From Hygrocybe punicea (lineage: Eukaryota > Basidiomycota > Agaricomycetes > Agaricales > Hygrophoraceae): a stretch of 64,000 bases of DNA. The stretch lies in NCBI GenBank assembly GCA_963556145.1, contig OY744470.1:2046001-2110000 (forward strand), read 5' to 3'. The translations under genes were made by a program, and so were the position numbers. Of this stretch, positions 20,363 to 30,990 are shown piece after piece (position 1 is the stretch's first letter; every line of letters starts with the position of its first letter). A model generated the notes under the pieces. The model ran no database searches, was not told where the DNA came from, and saw only the letters and a program-made list of their open reading frames with translations.

Positions 20363-23300
20363 ATGACCAAATCAATGGAACTCGCGATCAATGCACAGAA
20401 GCAACAGAAAGAGAAATCGTTCGAAGAACTAATCCCCGAAACGTATCATGAATATCGCGATGTCTTCGAACCCTCTGGTTTTGATGAGTTACCTGCACGG
20501 AAACCTTGGGATCATGCAATTACCCTGAAACCGGATGCGCCAGACCATCACGACTGCAAGCTATATCCGTTGTCTCCTATCGAAAGACAAGACCTCGACA
20601 AGTTTCTCGATGATAATCTCAAGACAGGACGAATTCGACCATCGAAGTCACCTTATGCATCCCCTTTCTTCTTTGTATCGAAGAAGGACGCTGCCGAACG
20701 ACGACCGATACAGGATTACCGCTGGTTAAATTCATGGACGGTCGATGACAAGTATCCGTTACCGTTGATTAACGACATCATCAATCAACTTGCTGAAGCA
20801 AAATTCTTCACAAAACTCGATGTTCGGTGGGGTTTCAATAATGTTCGGATCAAAGAAGGCGATGAACACAAAGCTGCTTTCCTGACCCCGAAAGGTCTTT
20901 TTGAGCCAACTGTGATGTTCTTCGGGTTGAAGAATTCACCACCAACGTTCCAACGGCTGATGAACCATGTCTTTCGTTATGAAATTCGCGAAGGCTGGCT
21001 TTTGGTGTACATGGATGACATCCTGATCTTCTCAAAATCACTGGAGGAAAATCAACGACGCACGAAACAAGTCCTGAAGATCTTTCGGGAAAACAACTTG
21101 TTCCTGAAACCCAAGAAATGTACATTCGATAAACCAAAAGTTGATTATCTCGGCCTTATCGTTGGCGAAGGACAAGTCCAAATGGATCCCGTTAAAACCA
21201 ACGCAATTACGGATTGGCCAGTTCCGACAAATCTCACCGAACTGCAACGGTTTATCGGTTTTCTGAATTTCTATCGTCGCTTCGTCGAAAACTTTTCCCA
21301 AATCGCTGCTCCACTACATAGGTTAACTGGAAAAGCAAAATGGGATTGGACGGAACAACAACAAAACGCATTCGATCGATTGAAGACAATCATCACAACC
21401 GATCCTATCCTTGTCCTACCTATACCCGATAAAAAATTCATCATCGAATGTGATGCCTCCGATTATGCCATAGGTGCTATTTTGTCACAAGAACAATCCG
21501 ATGGGCTTTTCCGACCTGTCGCGTATATGTCGACAACAATGTCACCAGCAGAACGTAACTATCAAATCTTTGACAAAGAATTGCTCGCGATCATACGAAG
21601 TTTTGAGGAATGGCGTCATTTCCTTCTTGGAGCAAAAGAACAGGTTGACGTCTTCACCGATCATCGGAATCTCGAATATTACCGAAAACCACAAGATCTC
21701 ACAAGACGACAAGCACGATGGATTGCATTCCTGCAAGATTACAATTTCTGCTTGTTGTATAGAAAAGGATCGCAAAACAAAAAAGCTGACCTCCTTTCCC
21801 GACGTGTCGATCACAAGCCAAAAGAAATAGACAATGCAGGAATGGTTGGTCTCCCCGACTCATTGTTCATCCCACCAGAACAAGCGATCCGTCAAATAAT
21901 GCTTACTTCTCCTACAAACGATAACATTATTGCCCTCCACCATGACAATCCCACCGCCGGTCATCCCGGCCGTGACAAAACAATCGAGTTGATTTCACGG
22001 ACAACAACATGGCCAACTATATGCGAAGATGTGGAGCGTTATATCAATGGTTGTACGGGATGTCAACAAAACAAACCACGACGTGGAAAACAACTTGGAC
22101 AACTTTTCCCACATGACGTACCACCCTACAACTGGCATACAATTTCTGTCGACATGATTGGTCCCCTACCGGAGTCACATGGCTTTGACGCCATTCTAGT
22201 TGTCGTCGATAAACGGTCGAAACATCCCATATTTGTTGCCACAAATACGACATTGACTTCGGAAGGATGGGCACGACTATTCCGTGATCATGTCTTCAAA
22301 CGTTTCGGCATGCCACGCTTTGTCATCTCCGATCGCGGTTCTGTCTTCGTCTCACGGTTCATCACCGAATTATATTCCCTGATCGGAATGAAAGGACGCC
22401 CAACGACAGCGTATCATCCACGGGCTGATGGACAAACGGAACGGATGAACCAAGAACTCGAAATTTTTCTTCGATTTTTCACCAATTATCGACAAGACGA
22501 TTGGCATGAATGGCTTGCCCTCGCAGAATTCGCGTTAGCCAATCGCGAATCTTCCGCCATCAAAACTTCCCCTTTCTTTGCAACACAAGGACAACATCCA
22601 TGGACAGGCCTCATGCCTGACATACACACACCCATCGCAAACGAAGCCGTTCATGATTTCATTACACGAATGAAGACGATACAACAAAAGATCGGCGAAA
22701 TAGCAGATGTCACGAAGCAAACAATGAAGGATAAGTATGACAGTCATGTCAAGAAAATTGTCTTTTCCCCTGGTGACAAAGTCTGGCTAAACGGAAAGAA
22801 TTTAACCACAGATCGACCTAGTAAGAAGCTCGATAATCAGCAATTCGGTCCGTTTACCGTTCTCGACAAAATCGGTTCTTCTTCGTACAAACTGAAATTA
22901 CCGAAAACCTGGAAAATCTTCCCCATATTCAACGTCGCTCTCCTCTCCCCTTTTCGACCTCCTTCTTCTCCCATTCAACAAAAATACCATCTCCGACCTC
23001 CCCCCGAAATCATCGACAATGATGACCATTACGAAATAGAACATATTCTCGACTCCCGTATTCGCCGAAATAAATTATATTACTTAGTCCATTGGCTCGA
23101 TTATCCCCGCGACGAAGATTCCTGGATCCCGGCATCCGAAACCACATACTGCCAGGATCTCGTCAATGATTTCCATAGATTACATCCCAAAGCTCCATCT
23201 TCTTTATCTCTCCGTTCTCTTTTTACACTTCCCCCTTCCGTTATCCTCCCTTTTTCTTCTTCTTCCGTTTTACTTGCTATATATCCCAAAAACGCCGCCC

Positions 23301-23662
23301 TCATCGCCAATCGTTCAAAAAACCACGAATTCCGAAAATACATCTTCCCCAATAATATCACCCACGCCTATCTTTACGAAACCGCCCCCGTCGACGCCGT
23401 CACCGCCATCATCGAAATCGCCCCCCCAATCATTGCTCCTGCCGTGATTGCCGACAACAAAGGCATTGGCAATTCTGATTTCAACACCCGTATCAAAGTT
23501 TGCCCGTACGCTTTCCCTATCTTACATTACTATCGCCTTCCATCACCTATCCCCTCCGCCGCCCTTTCACATGATTACGACATTTCTACTCATCATTTTT
23601 CGTTACTTCCTTCTTCGTTCACACGCGATCACCCCGTAAACCCCGATCACCTCGTTTATTAG
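20363..23662 (+). CDS. pol: Ty3 pol: reverse transcriptase, RNase H, integrase, chromodomain and ASCH-like tail, 1099 aa
   Basis: Reverse transcriptase spans about residues 50-260 (KLYPLSPIERQDLDKFL, FTKLDVRWGFNNVRIKEG, catalytic YMDDILIF near 216). RNase H spans about 330-450 (IIECDASDYAIGAIL, FDKELLAIIRSF, VFTDHRNLEYY). Integrase has an HHCC zinc domain (LHHDNPTAGHPGRDK ... CTGCQQ, about 525-575), then a DDE core with D in ISVDMIGPLP, D in VISDRGSVF and E in MNQELEIF. A chromodomain (YEIEHILDSRIRR, YLVHWLDYPRDEDSWIP) is near 890-945. After it, residues about 965-1065 carry VLLAIYPKNAALIANRSKNH, then EFRKYIF, YLYETAPVDAVTAIIEI and GIGNSDFN, which resemble an ASCH/PUA-fold domain. Intact as read. 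Confidence 0.95.
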   Translation: MTKSMELAINAQKQQKEKSFEELIPETYHEYRDVFEPSGFDELPARKPWDHAITLKPDAPDHHDCKLYPLSPIERQDLDKFLDDNLKTGRIRPSKSPYASPFFFVSKKDAAERRPIQDYRWLNSWTVDDKYPLPLINDIINQLAEAKFFTKLDVRWGFNNVRIKEGDEHKAAFLTPKGLFEPTVMFFGLKNSPPTFQRLMNHVFRYEIREGWLLVYMDDILIFSKSLEENQRRTKQVLKIFRENNLFLKPKKCTFDKPKVDYLGLIVGEGQVQMDPVKTNAITDWPVPTNLTELQRFIGFLNFYRRFVENFSQIAAPLHRLTGKAKWDWTEQQQNAFDRLKTIITTDPILVLPIPDKKFIIECDASDYAIGAILSQEQSDGLFRPVAYMSTTMSPAERNYQIFDKELLAIIRSFEEWRHFLLGAKEQVDVFTDHRNLEYYRKPQDLTRRQARWIAFLQDYNFCLLYRKGSQNKKADLLSRRVDHKPKEIDNAGMVGLPDSLFIPPEQAIRQIMLTSPTNDNIIALHHDNPTAGHPGRDKTIELISRTTTWPTICEDVERYINGCTGCQQNKPRRGKQLGQLFPHDVPPYNWHTISVDMIGPLPESHGFDAILVVVDKRSKHPIFVATNTTLTSEGWARLFRDHVFKRFGMPRFVISDRGSVFVSRFITELYSLIGMKGRPTTAYHPRADGQTERMNQELEIFLRFFTNYRQDDWHEWLALAEFALANRESSAIKTSPFFATQGQHPWTGLMPDIHTPIANEAVHDFITRMKTIQQKIGEIADVTKQTMKDKYDSHVKKIVFSPGDKVWLNGKNLTTDRPSKKLDNQQFGPFTVLDKIGSSSYKLKLPKTWKIFPIFNVALLSPFRPPSSPIQQKYHLRPPPEIIDNDDHYEIEHILDSRIRRNKLYYLVHWLDYPRDEDSWIPASETTYCQDLVNDFHRLHPKAPSSLSLRSLFTLPPSVILPFSSSSVLLAIYPKNAALIANRSKNHEFRKYIFPNNITHAYLYETAPVDAVTAIIEIAPPIIAPAVIADNKGIGNSDFNTRIKVCPYAFPILHYYRLPSPIPSAALSHDYDISTHHFSLLPSSFTRDHPVNPDHLVY

Positions 23663-23729
23663 TTGTACCGGCCCTAATCTTCCCTTTCGTATATACCGTC
23701 TGTTCTCTTTTGTTTCTTTTTTTCGTTCT

Positions 23730-24509
23730 TTGCCTTCTTCCCCCATGTCTGCCTCTGCCGTTTATCTCCCTTCTTCCCCTTATTACCATCTTCTTCCTCC
23801 TCGCTTTCGCATCCCTCGCTCGAAACGCCGCCTCTGCGATCGTAGTGTTCGCTTCGCTGTTGACCTCTTACGTCCCTCTTCCTTCGGCTCCGTTCATCCA
23901 ACGACGGCTATCGCCCATCTTGGCGTTGACCCATTCTTCGCCCCGCGATCCTTCTACTCCGTCCGTCCCTTTGGGCCTCCCCCTCCTGCTGTCCCTCCCA
24001 CCGTTCCCATCTGGTTCACCGATGATCCCGTGGATCCCTACCGCGAATTCATCGACTGCGCTGCCGTGTATGATTCCATTTTCCCTCCGGTTAATCGGGA
24101 CGATTCCCCTTGTTCCAGGGGTATTGTTACGTTTTACCCCGATTTAACCCCCGCTTCCGACCCCGACGTCCCTGACTCAACGTCACAAGACAACGTCATA
24201 ACCTGGGTTCGGAACATCATCGAAGACAACCAACGACGGTATCCTGATCCTCGTGATTACCCTCATCAACCGATCACCGCCGATACATCATACACGTTGA
24301 TTCAAGCACTCAATAATACCGCGCAACACAATCATCGGATCAGCTGTCTGCTGACACCGGACTTACAACACAGCCGTTGGCCACCTCGTTGGCACCCCAA
24401 AACGCATAGACCACGAAGCCAAGCAAGACGCCGTTCATCCCGGAGCTTATCCCCCACGCAGCCACGCAAGACGAAGAAGCCGGCCCTGAAGTTGTTCACT
24501 AGTATATAA
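23730..24509 (+). CDS. Possible extra ORF at the 3' end of the Ty3 element, 259 aa
   Basis: This frame begins MPSSPMSASAVYLPSS, is Pro/Ser-rich with LGVDPFFAPRSFYSVRPFGP and FTDDPVDPYREFIDCAAVYD, and stays open into the right LTR, where it ends just before the TATA region. Nothing is recognised in it. It may be a real accessory ORF or an open frame created by C-rich composition. Its LTR-encoded half is identical in both LTRs apart from the flanking context. Confidence 0.35.
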   Translation: MPSSPMSASAVYLPSSPYYHLLPPRFRIPRSKRRLCDRSVRFAVDLLRPSSFGSVHPTTAIAHLGVDPFFAPRSFYSVRPFGPPPPAVPPTVPIWFTDDPVDPYREFIDCAAVYDSIFPPVNRDDSPCSRGIVTFYPDLTPASDPDVPDSTSQDNVITWVRNIIEDNQRRYPDPRDYPHQPITADTSYTLIQALNNTAQHNHRISCLLTPDLQHSRWPPRWHPKTHRPRSQARRRSSRSLSPTQPRKTKKPALKLFTSI

Positions 24510-24690
24510 TCATTGACATTCGTAGTCAGTAACGTTAAGTTTAGTATAGCTACTCTTCCCCCGATCGCTACCATGAAACCCAGATACTTCTCCCCCCCTG
24601 TCCGTTTGTACTTGCTTCCCTCTATCCACGCATCCTCGTTTGGTTTATTATTGCCGGAGTTCGCCGCTATAAGAACAGCGATCCGTAACA
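24125..24690 (+). repeat. 3' LTR of the Ty3 element
   Basis: 566 bp, one difference from the left LTR that I can find. The bases before it (TTCCAGGGGTAT) are only weakly purine-rich, so the polypurine tract is not obvious. Confidence 0.95.
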
Positions 24691-24751
24691 ATTAAACTTA
24701 GAACATTGAACGTCATAGAAAAGCATATTCAATTGCAGGACTAGTGTACGA

Positions 24752-25571
24752 AGCTCGAAGTGGTATCGATACAAGGATCTCTACGGATACACAGAGTACC
24801 AGACATTGGTACCAGACCAAATGTCGATTACTCCCAAAGTTACAGAAAGGAGGGGTGGAAAACACGGTCACATTGCCACAACGCTTTCGATGAATTCGGC
24901 GCCTTCTGGACAGAGAGTGCGTTTCCAGATGGGCAGGCAGGAATGGCGGGCATGAAGGTCACGCAGGAGAGTATTGACAGGCATGCTGAATGCGAAGGCG
25001 ATGTAACAGAGTGCGACGGAGATGGCGTCGGCGCGGCGGTTACGCGGGGCTGTGACGAGGAGGCGAAAAGGAGGCGAGGTAGGTCCCTTGTTTGCATCCA
25101 ATGAGGGCGCAGATGCAGAAGAGTGGGATGAGTGAGGGGAGGGATAGGTGTTTGGTTCAGCAGGGTCGCATGCGAGTGGGTGGCCATGGAAGGACAGGAA
25201 GTCGCGGGCGGCGAGGAGTTGGTCTGCAGAGAGGGTGGCTTGCACTGGGTCTGCATCATTAGCGTTGGCATTTAGAACGGGTGGGAGGAAGAGACGTAAA
25301 GTCTGGACGGCGGTGTCATGGGAAATGGCGCTGTCGTTGTCGGAGAGGTTATCGGTATCGGATTCAGTGTCACTGCCGTTTGAGCTTCCACTCGGATTGT
25401 CGTTCAATTGAGAGATTGAGATGACGTGGGACCAAAGGCGGCCATTGGGAGTTGCAAGGGCATCCTTCGCACGGACACCATCCCAAGCTGCCGTATCGTC
25501 CTCGAATGCAACGAAACATCCGGGAATGATCTCCTGAAGACAGCGGGACTCGTCTCGCTGTTCATCGCCTT
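24752..25571 (-). pseudogene. NLR-linked partner gene, copy C, 5'-truncated
   Basis: Homology to copy A starts at the common 3' motif AAGCTCGAAGTGG (24752), and the stop lies at the same place (24868 on the plus strand). Translation gives ESVVAM at the C-terminus, CPEGAEF, LLVTAPRNRRADAISVALCY, the acidic linker and CLQEIIPGCFVAFEDDTAAW. Homology ends at about 25571, after RDESRCLQ, so the N-terminal half is missing. The open frame continues leftward into unrelated sequence to 25614 (MSDVRASPFELK), which could give a chimeric start. It lies just upstream of the PFF1 gene, head to head. Confidence 0.8.
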
Positions 25572-25710
25572 GCGTCAACTTCAATTCGAAAGGACTGGCT
25601 CTCACATCTGACACAAGATTACGTGGTCACCTGACAACACGTCCAGCACCTTCCTCCAATCGAAACGTCCTTAGTCCCTCATCTGCATTCCAAGGTACCT
25701 CACCCTCCCA

Positions 25711-28700
25711 GTGGCCTACCACCACCACTGCCTGGCGCTTCCAACCCTGCCGCCACTGCTCTCCCACTACACATCCCACACCAGTCGCCTCCTCGCGCAA
25801 ATACGCCCTTGCAGCTTCCACCATGCCCGCCTCCATCCCGCCCCAGGGCTCATCGCTGTTTTCACATTCAGAACGGTCCCTGTCACTGTGCTCCTCGTCC
25901 TGATCTATGCATCCATCTTCAGCGCCGTTTTCTTCACCGACGAGTTGTCCGAACCGCCCACAAGCAGTCGTCTTGACCTCGACAAAGCCTATGCCAATCT
26001 CCACCAAGTAAGCATCCATGTTCTCGCCTTTCATGTCTTATCCCTCTCATCCCCCACGGCAGATAGCTGCTCGCCCTCACCTCTTCAATTCGCACACCAA
26101 CGACCATGTTCGGTCCTTGATCCTCTCACGTCTGCGCCGACTCGCTGCTGGTCACCCGCACGTCCACATCGCCGATGATAGGGTCTCTAACGCTTCCTGG
26201 GCTACTTCAGGCCAACATGGCGTTTATTTCGAGGGCACAAATGTCCTAGTCAAGATTGACGGCTCCGACCCGAACTATTTCAACCGCGGTGGTGTGTTGT
26301 TCTCTGCCCATTACGACTCTGTGTCAACAGCTCCTGGTGCAACGGATGATGGCATGGGCCTGGCGGTGTTAATTGATATGGTCAAATACCTCACCACGGC
26401 ACGACCAAAGAGAACCGCCGTTTTCAACATCAATAATGGTGAAGAGGATGGGCTTCATGGAGCACACGCGTGGGTCAACCAGTTCTTACAGGGTTACCGT
26501 GTTATGATATCCCATTGCGTAAACGACAGGTTCCTGGAACATCCTTGGTCCAACATAACCGATAAATTCCTCAATCTCGAAGGTGCCGCAGCTGGAGGGT
26601 ATGCTTATCCCAACCCCTGTACATATCTTAGAGCTCATCGTTTCCTCCAGTCGACCTCTGCTCTTTCGAGCGACTTCAACTGCAGCCCTGCGTTCATTCC
26701 AGAACAAAAATGTCCGGCACCCGCACGGGAACGTCCTAGCCGCAGATGCATTCGCACGTGGCCTCGTTCGGTCTGGAACTGACTACTCAGTCTATGTCAA
26801 AGGCCTCGGCACAGGCATGGATGGTCTGGACTTAGCCTTCTACAAGGGTAGGAGCAAGTATCACACCAAATACGACTCCGTTCCAGGTACCGAGGGAGGG
26901 AAGAAAGCATTGTGGGCCATGATGGAGGCTGCCAGGGGTGCGGGAGATGCTTTGCTGAATGACGACAACACCAGTAGGGACTGGCGAGAGGCAGGGAACG
27001 CGGTATACTTTGATCGTGAGCTCATTATTTCGCCACATAGGCCACATTACTCACTGATACTTGTTCTTCTATAGTTTTTGGAAGGACACTTATTGTATTT
27101 CCGCTCCGAGGCCTTCTCGCCTTCAATATAGCCCTAGCTGTGTTCGGCCCCTTGATAACCATTTTGCTGGTTGCTATCCAGTCGCTGATAGTCTACAATC
27201 GTCGTCATCGTCAAAACGGTGGTGCTGATCATGACCGTTCGCGTGGTTGGAGGTGGGAACTACTGAAAAATTGGCTCACGGACTTGAATTGGCTCAAGAC
27301 TGTCTGGAGGTGGGCCAAGTTTTGGTTTACCCTAGTCTTAACCGTGGGACTTCAGGTCTTGCTCATTTTCAGCTACGTTAACCTAAACCCTTTCGTGAGC
27401 CATCATTTCACACCAAAATGCAACAATTATTGACACGCGACTCATTGCCTACAGATCGTATACTCTCATCCGGTGTTGGTGCTCACGTCGAGTCTTACCC
27501 TTGCCTACCTCTCTACCGTGCTCACCCTGCGTCTCCCCATCGGGATACGCGGACCCCAATTGGCAGAACGGCAGAAGCTCACAATGCTACTGCAGACCTA
27601 CGTCCTTACCTGGCTGTTCCTGCTTGCGTCGACAATCGCCGTGGGTGAACTGGGCGTGGGTGGAGTGTACTTTATCAGTGCTTGGAATGCTGTGGCACTA
27701 CTTGGCAGCGTGCTCGGGTGCGTAGAGGTTATGTTGAGAGCGCAGGCTATGGAAGTAGAGCGGGTGGTGCGGTTCACAGCGCCAGACGAGAGTGAAGAAC
27801 GTCCTGGGCCACTTGAAGAGGAGGTCGAGGAGGAGCCGACCGAGCAAACACCACTCATCCAACGGCAGCGCTTGCGTCCATCGTTGAAGAGCGATGAGGG
27901 CGGTGCAATTGGGTGGTGGATATTGCAGGTGGCGGTGATGGTGCCGGTGCCTGTGATCTTGGTTCTGCATATCACTGTCCTGCTGTTGGCCAGTTTGTCG
28001 CAGACATTGGCAGATGGGAGTAGTCCCGTTATCGGTGCGTTTCCCTTACTCGTACTTCTCTATTTATTCTCTCTGAAACAAGAAGGGATGTTGTCACAAT
28101 ACAGTTTATGGCGCCATTTCGTTACTTGCCGTATTCATAGTCCTCCCACTTGCCCCCTTCAGCTTCAAGTTGCACCGCTACGTGACGTACATTGTCGTGG
28201 TATGTTTCATTGCCACAACCGCATACACCTGGCTGGCGTTCCCCTTCTCCCAGGATGCTCCCCTGAAAGTCTTCTTCCAACAAAAGGTCGCGCTTGACCT
28301 CGACCAGGCCCTGACGGTATGAACCGTAACTCGGACATCGCTGACGGGTGTCAAGGAATACTTGGAGCATACTGTGATCCCACACTTCCCGTCGTCGTGG
28401 GGGAGTGATGTTGTGTGTGCGGAAGCGCGCCGCCCGGGGTTGTATACGTGCGAGTGGGAGAGTAGGTTGGTCCCGGAGCCAGGGTACGTGGGATTCGGTG
28501 TCGGTGTCGGTGTCGGTGCAGGTGCGGGGAACGTGAGCGGGAGCGAGAGGTCGTGGTTGCACGTGCGGACCGAGCGCCTCGGGCCCACTGCAGCGCGTAT
28601 TGAGGTTGGTGGCGTGAATACGCGGGCATGCAGGGTGTATTTTGATAACAGGGCTATCTCGGGGTTCCATGTGTCTCGAGCTGGCGGTGATGGTGGCGGG

Positions 28701-29018
28701 AAGATGCAGGCCGGGTATGAGATAGGGAAGGCTGGGCTTCTGGAGGTGCGGCTGTGGAGCCGGACATGGGGACGGAAATTTGTTGTTGATGCGGATTGGG
28801 AGGGAGACAGCGGGGGAGGGGGAGGGGAGGGTCTGGGTCTGACTGGGCGCGTAGCATGCGAGTGGGCAGAGTATGAGAGTGGGCGGGTTGGGGACGAGAG
28901 TGGGGATGGTGGCAAGATCCCGGCGTTGGAGGAGGTGCTAGGATTTTTGCCGATGTGGGCGGTTGTGACCAAGGCAGATGACGGGCTTGTGGAGGTGTGG
29001 CAGGAGTTTGGAGTGTGA
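25711..29018 (+). CDS. PFF1: Vacuolar membrane M28 metalloprotease (PFF1 family), seven exons, internal TGA
   Basis: Exons read consistently as 25711-26007, 26063-26469, 26530-26598, 26651-27015, 27075-27394, 27455-28034 and 28105-29018 with GT-AG introns of 52-70 bp; total 983 aa, usual for PFF1. A first membrane segment (TVPVTVLLVLIYASIFSAVF) precedes the lumenal M28 peptidase domain: zinc ligands in FSAHYDSVS, PGATDDGMG, NNGEEDGLHGAHA, LNLEGAAAGG and YHTKYDSVPG. Several membrane helices follow (27090-28230), with an acidic loop, then a soluble C-terminal domain ending TKADDGLVEVWQEFGV. In exon 7 an in-frame TGA lies at 28320-28322 (codon 752). It is either a nonsense mutation or spliced out by a 39-nt in-frame GT-AG interval (28317-28355). 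The start at 25711 is the only in-frame ATG upstream; N-terminal residues before the helix are unlike the family. Confidence 0.9.
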
Positions 29019-29566
29019 AAAAACACAGACAGAAACTTTGAAATAAAATATGTAATGTGGAAGCTCGTCTGGCTATAATATGCTCCCTCCAATTTCGATA
29101 CCAGAAGAAAGCCTCTGTTTTTGGTTCGCTTTCCCTGCACACCCTTTCCCGAGAATCGTGATAGGCGATTACGCAGCCTGAAAAATCCAATGATCACTTT
29201 CCCTGGCCTGTGGATCACATCAGACCTCGACAACCGCGTACCTCCCACGATCCTCCACCCACACCATTTTCTGCGCCTTTGGACATGACATATACTGCCC
29301 CCCGAGACCCGAATCTCGCCTCCCCTTTTTTACCATCAGCTCATGCTACCAACTTCGTCTCAGCTTCCCACTATCATCACTCAGTGGAAATTTTTAATCG
29401 TTGTAACCTCGTATTGATTTATTTTCTACCTACTGCTTGTTGAGTACCATAACAATGTTTGACTACGAAATTCCTGAGCCGACATAGCACTCAACAAGTG
29501 AAAGAAGGAAAAGCGAACCTTGTGGCAAGGTATTATTTTTGACACAAATCGCCACATCCCTAAGCG
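29019..29566. other. Intergenic between two convergent genes
   Basis: About 550 bp between convergent gene ends. I see no gene here; 29040-29060 has an AATAAAATATG stretch that could serve polyadenylation of the protease gene. Confidence 0.5.
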
Positions 29567-30208
29567 CTAAGCTGCAACCCATTCAGGGTCCACAGCACTC
29601 TGGAATTTCTCCACCCACTTATCCTGCAGATTGGTCACAAGGCAGAGGTGTCTCGGGGACAATGTGAGGCTGACAATGACGGCGCCCTCCTCACCGAGGA
29701 ACTCGGCCAACCGAACGAGAACAGAGGGTGCACTGACATCCACGTGGAATCGGCGGAAGACAGAGGGGCTTGTCTCGTCGTCGAGGTTAAGGACGGTGAT
29801 GTGAGGCTGCGTGATATCCATCATGTCCTTGGTGTCATCATTCATGGGATGTTGCGGTCGCTCCCGCTTCTGTGCAGGAGATCCAGCGGTCTGCATGTCG
29901 CCACGCAATGCAGCGTCCGCACGCTCTGCCCAATGATCATTGAATGCTGCGACGACGCAAACATTCTCTGGCGCAATGGATAGGCTGATGATCACTGCGT
30001 CCTCAGCCTCGAGGAAACGAGCGATTTTGGCGAGGACAGCGGGAGAACTGCTTGCGGGGACGGTTGAACGAAAGATGGAAGGTGTGGTGTTCGTTTCGAT
30101 GTTGACGATGGTAATTTGCGGCTGCGTAACATCGACAACGTAACTGCTGCATTTGATAGGATGCATATTTGAGTATCGGTTGGTGTTTATTGGGAACCAA
30201 CAGGCCAC
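29567..30208 (-). CDS. Hypothetical protein with two similar halves, 213 aa
   Basis: A single leftward frame. The first half has VTQPQITIVNIETNTTPSIF, VLAKIARFLEAEDAVIISLS and a NDHWAERADAAL end. The second half has ITQPHITVLNLDDETSPSVF, VLVRLAEFLGEEGAVIVSLT and a QDKWVEKFQSAV end. Each half is about 80 residues of beta strand, helix, beta strand, helix, suggesting a duplicated small alpha/beta domain. The linker is charged and Pro-rich (AQKRERPQHPMND). No family is recognised. The start could be the first Met, or the internal Met at MHPIKCSS. Confidence 0.65.
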   Translation of the reverse strand: MACWFPINTNRYSNMHPIKCSSYVVDVTQPQITIVNIETNTTPSIFRSTVPASSSPAVLAKIARFLEAEDAVIISLSIAPENVCVVAAFNDHWAERADAALRGDMQTAGSPAQKRERPQHPMNDDTKDMMDITQPHITVLNLDDETSPSVFRRFHVDVSAPSVLVRLAEFLGEEGAVIVSLTLSPRHLCLVTNLQDKWVEKFQSAVDPEWVAA

Positions 30209-30599
30209 TGCTGAAAGGGGGGAATCGAGTCACATTGGCAAGAATGATTGAGCCGAGACGGATAAGAAGATCGGGTCCGACGATCACGGTTTAGTCCGTA
30301 TTTTATGAGTCACCATGAGGGCATGGATTGCAGCGCTGCGCACTCCGGAATGCTAATTTGAAATGCCGCCACTGGATACCAACACTTGAGAGGCAGAAGA
30401 TCACCAGGTTACGTCTCGTCAACCGTCAAACGCCCTCCTAGGATAGTGGTGCCGATAGCCACACTCAATGCCGACTACATGTGGGCCCACTTCGGACAAA
30501 ACAACATTTTCGTGTACTTGGCGTTTGCATTCTCCCTGTAGGATGACACTGACTCAGTATAAGCACCTACAATCTGCCTCAACTCTCAACAGACCACGG

Positions 30600-30990
30600 T
30601 AAAGAGTAGTAAAACAAACCGATTTAACAAGCGAAGGACATGATCTGGTACAAACGGACCGCCAAAGTAGACAGGGACCTGGAATATATCTTCATCATCG
30701 TCGTCGAGAAATTGGTCAAAGGCTTCTGAAGCTCCGGAGGTATGGGAGACCGGGACGATTGCCAGGTGGAGGTTTCAGAACATCAGGTCAAGGAGTGTGA
30801 CTTCACCATCGCCGGGGCCAATCCCAAAGACGACTTCTTCATCTTCAAGCGTGATAAAGGGCCGGTTGAGCTATTCGGTAACTATCTGGTATATGAATTC
30901 AAGATCACAACTGTATTGAAACCCACTTTATTATCAGTGGACGTCGCCTCGACAGACCAGGAGCTTAACCATCGAATCGTGGGCGAAGGT
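30600..30990 (-). pseudogene. Unidentified degenerate coding stretch
   Basis: One minus-strand frame reads protein-like for about 100 codons (FITLEDEEVVFGIGPGDGEV, VPVSHTSGASEAFDQFLDDD, VPVYFGGPFVPDHVLRLLNR) but carries a TAG and a TGA. Both could have come from CAG and CGA by C-to-T change. No family recognised. Confidence 0.4.

Larger units (their letters stand above)
17551..24690 (+). mobile_element. Ty3/gypsy chromovirus (Tf1/sushi-like), nearly intact, 7140 bp
   Basis: LTRs of 566 bp each (17551-18116 and 24125-24690) begin TGTTACG and end CGTAACA. A 5-bp duplication, ATTAA, flanks the element (17546-17550, 24691-24695). I find one base difference between the LTRs (CCACGAAAC versus CCATGAAAC), so insertion is recent. 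Order: gag, protease, reverse transcriptase, RNase H, integrase with chromodomain, then an extra C-terminal domain. Integrase after RNase H and the chromodomain place it among chromoviruses. It separates unit A from partner-gene copy C. Confidence 0.96.

Noticed and set aside
23710..24147. Hydrophobic 145-codon open frame at the Ty3 3' end
   Set aside because: Overlaps the 23730 frame in a pyrimidine-rich tract; Leu/Phe/Ser-rich content follows from CT-rich DNA, not from a membrane protein.
25627..26034. Minus-strand open frame overlapping the start of the protease gene
   Set aside because: Antisense to exon 1, low-complexity Glu/Gly content, no homologous motif.
28178..29248. 356-codon minus-strand open frame opposite the protease gene
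   Set aside because: Antisense shadow of exon 7 of the PFF1-type gene, caused by GC-rich codon use.
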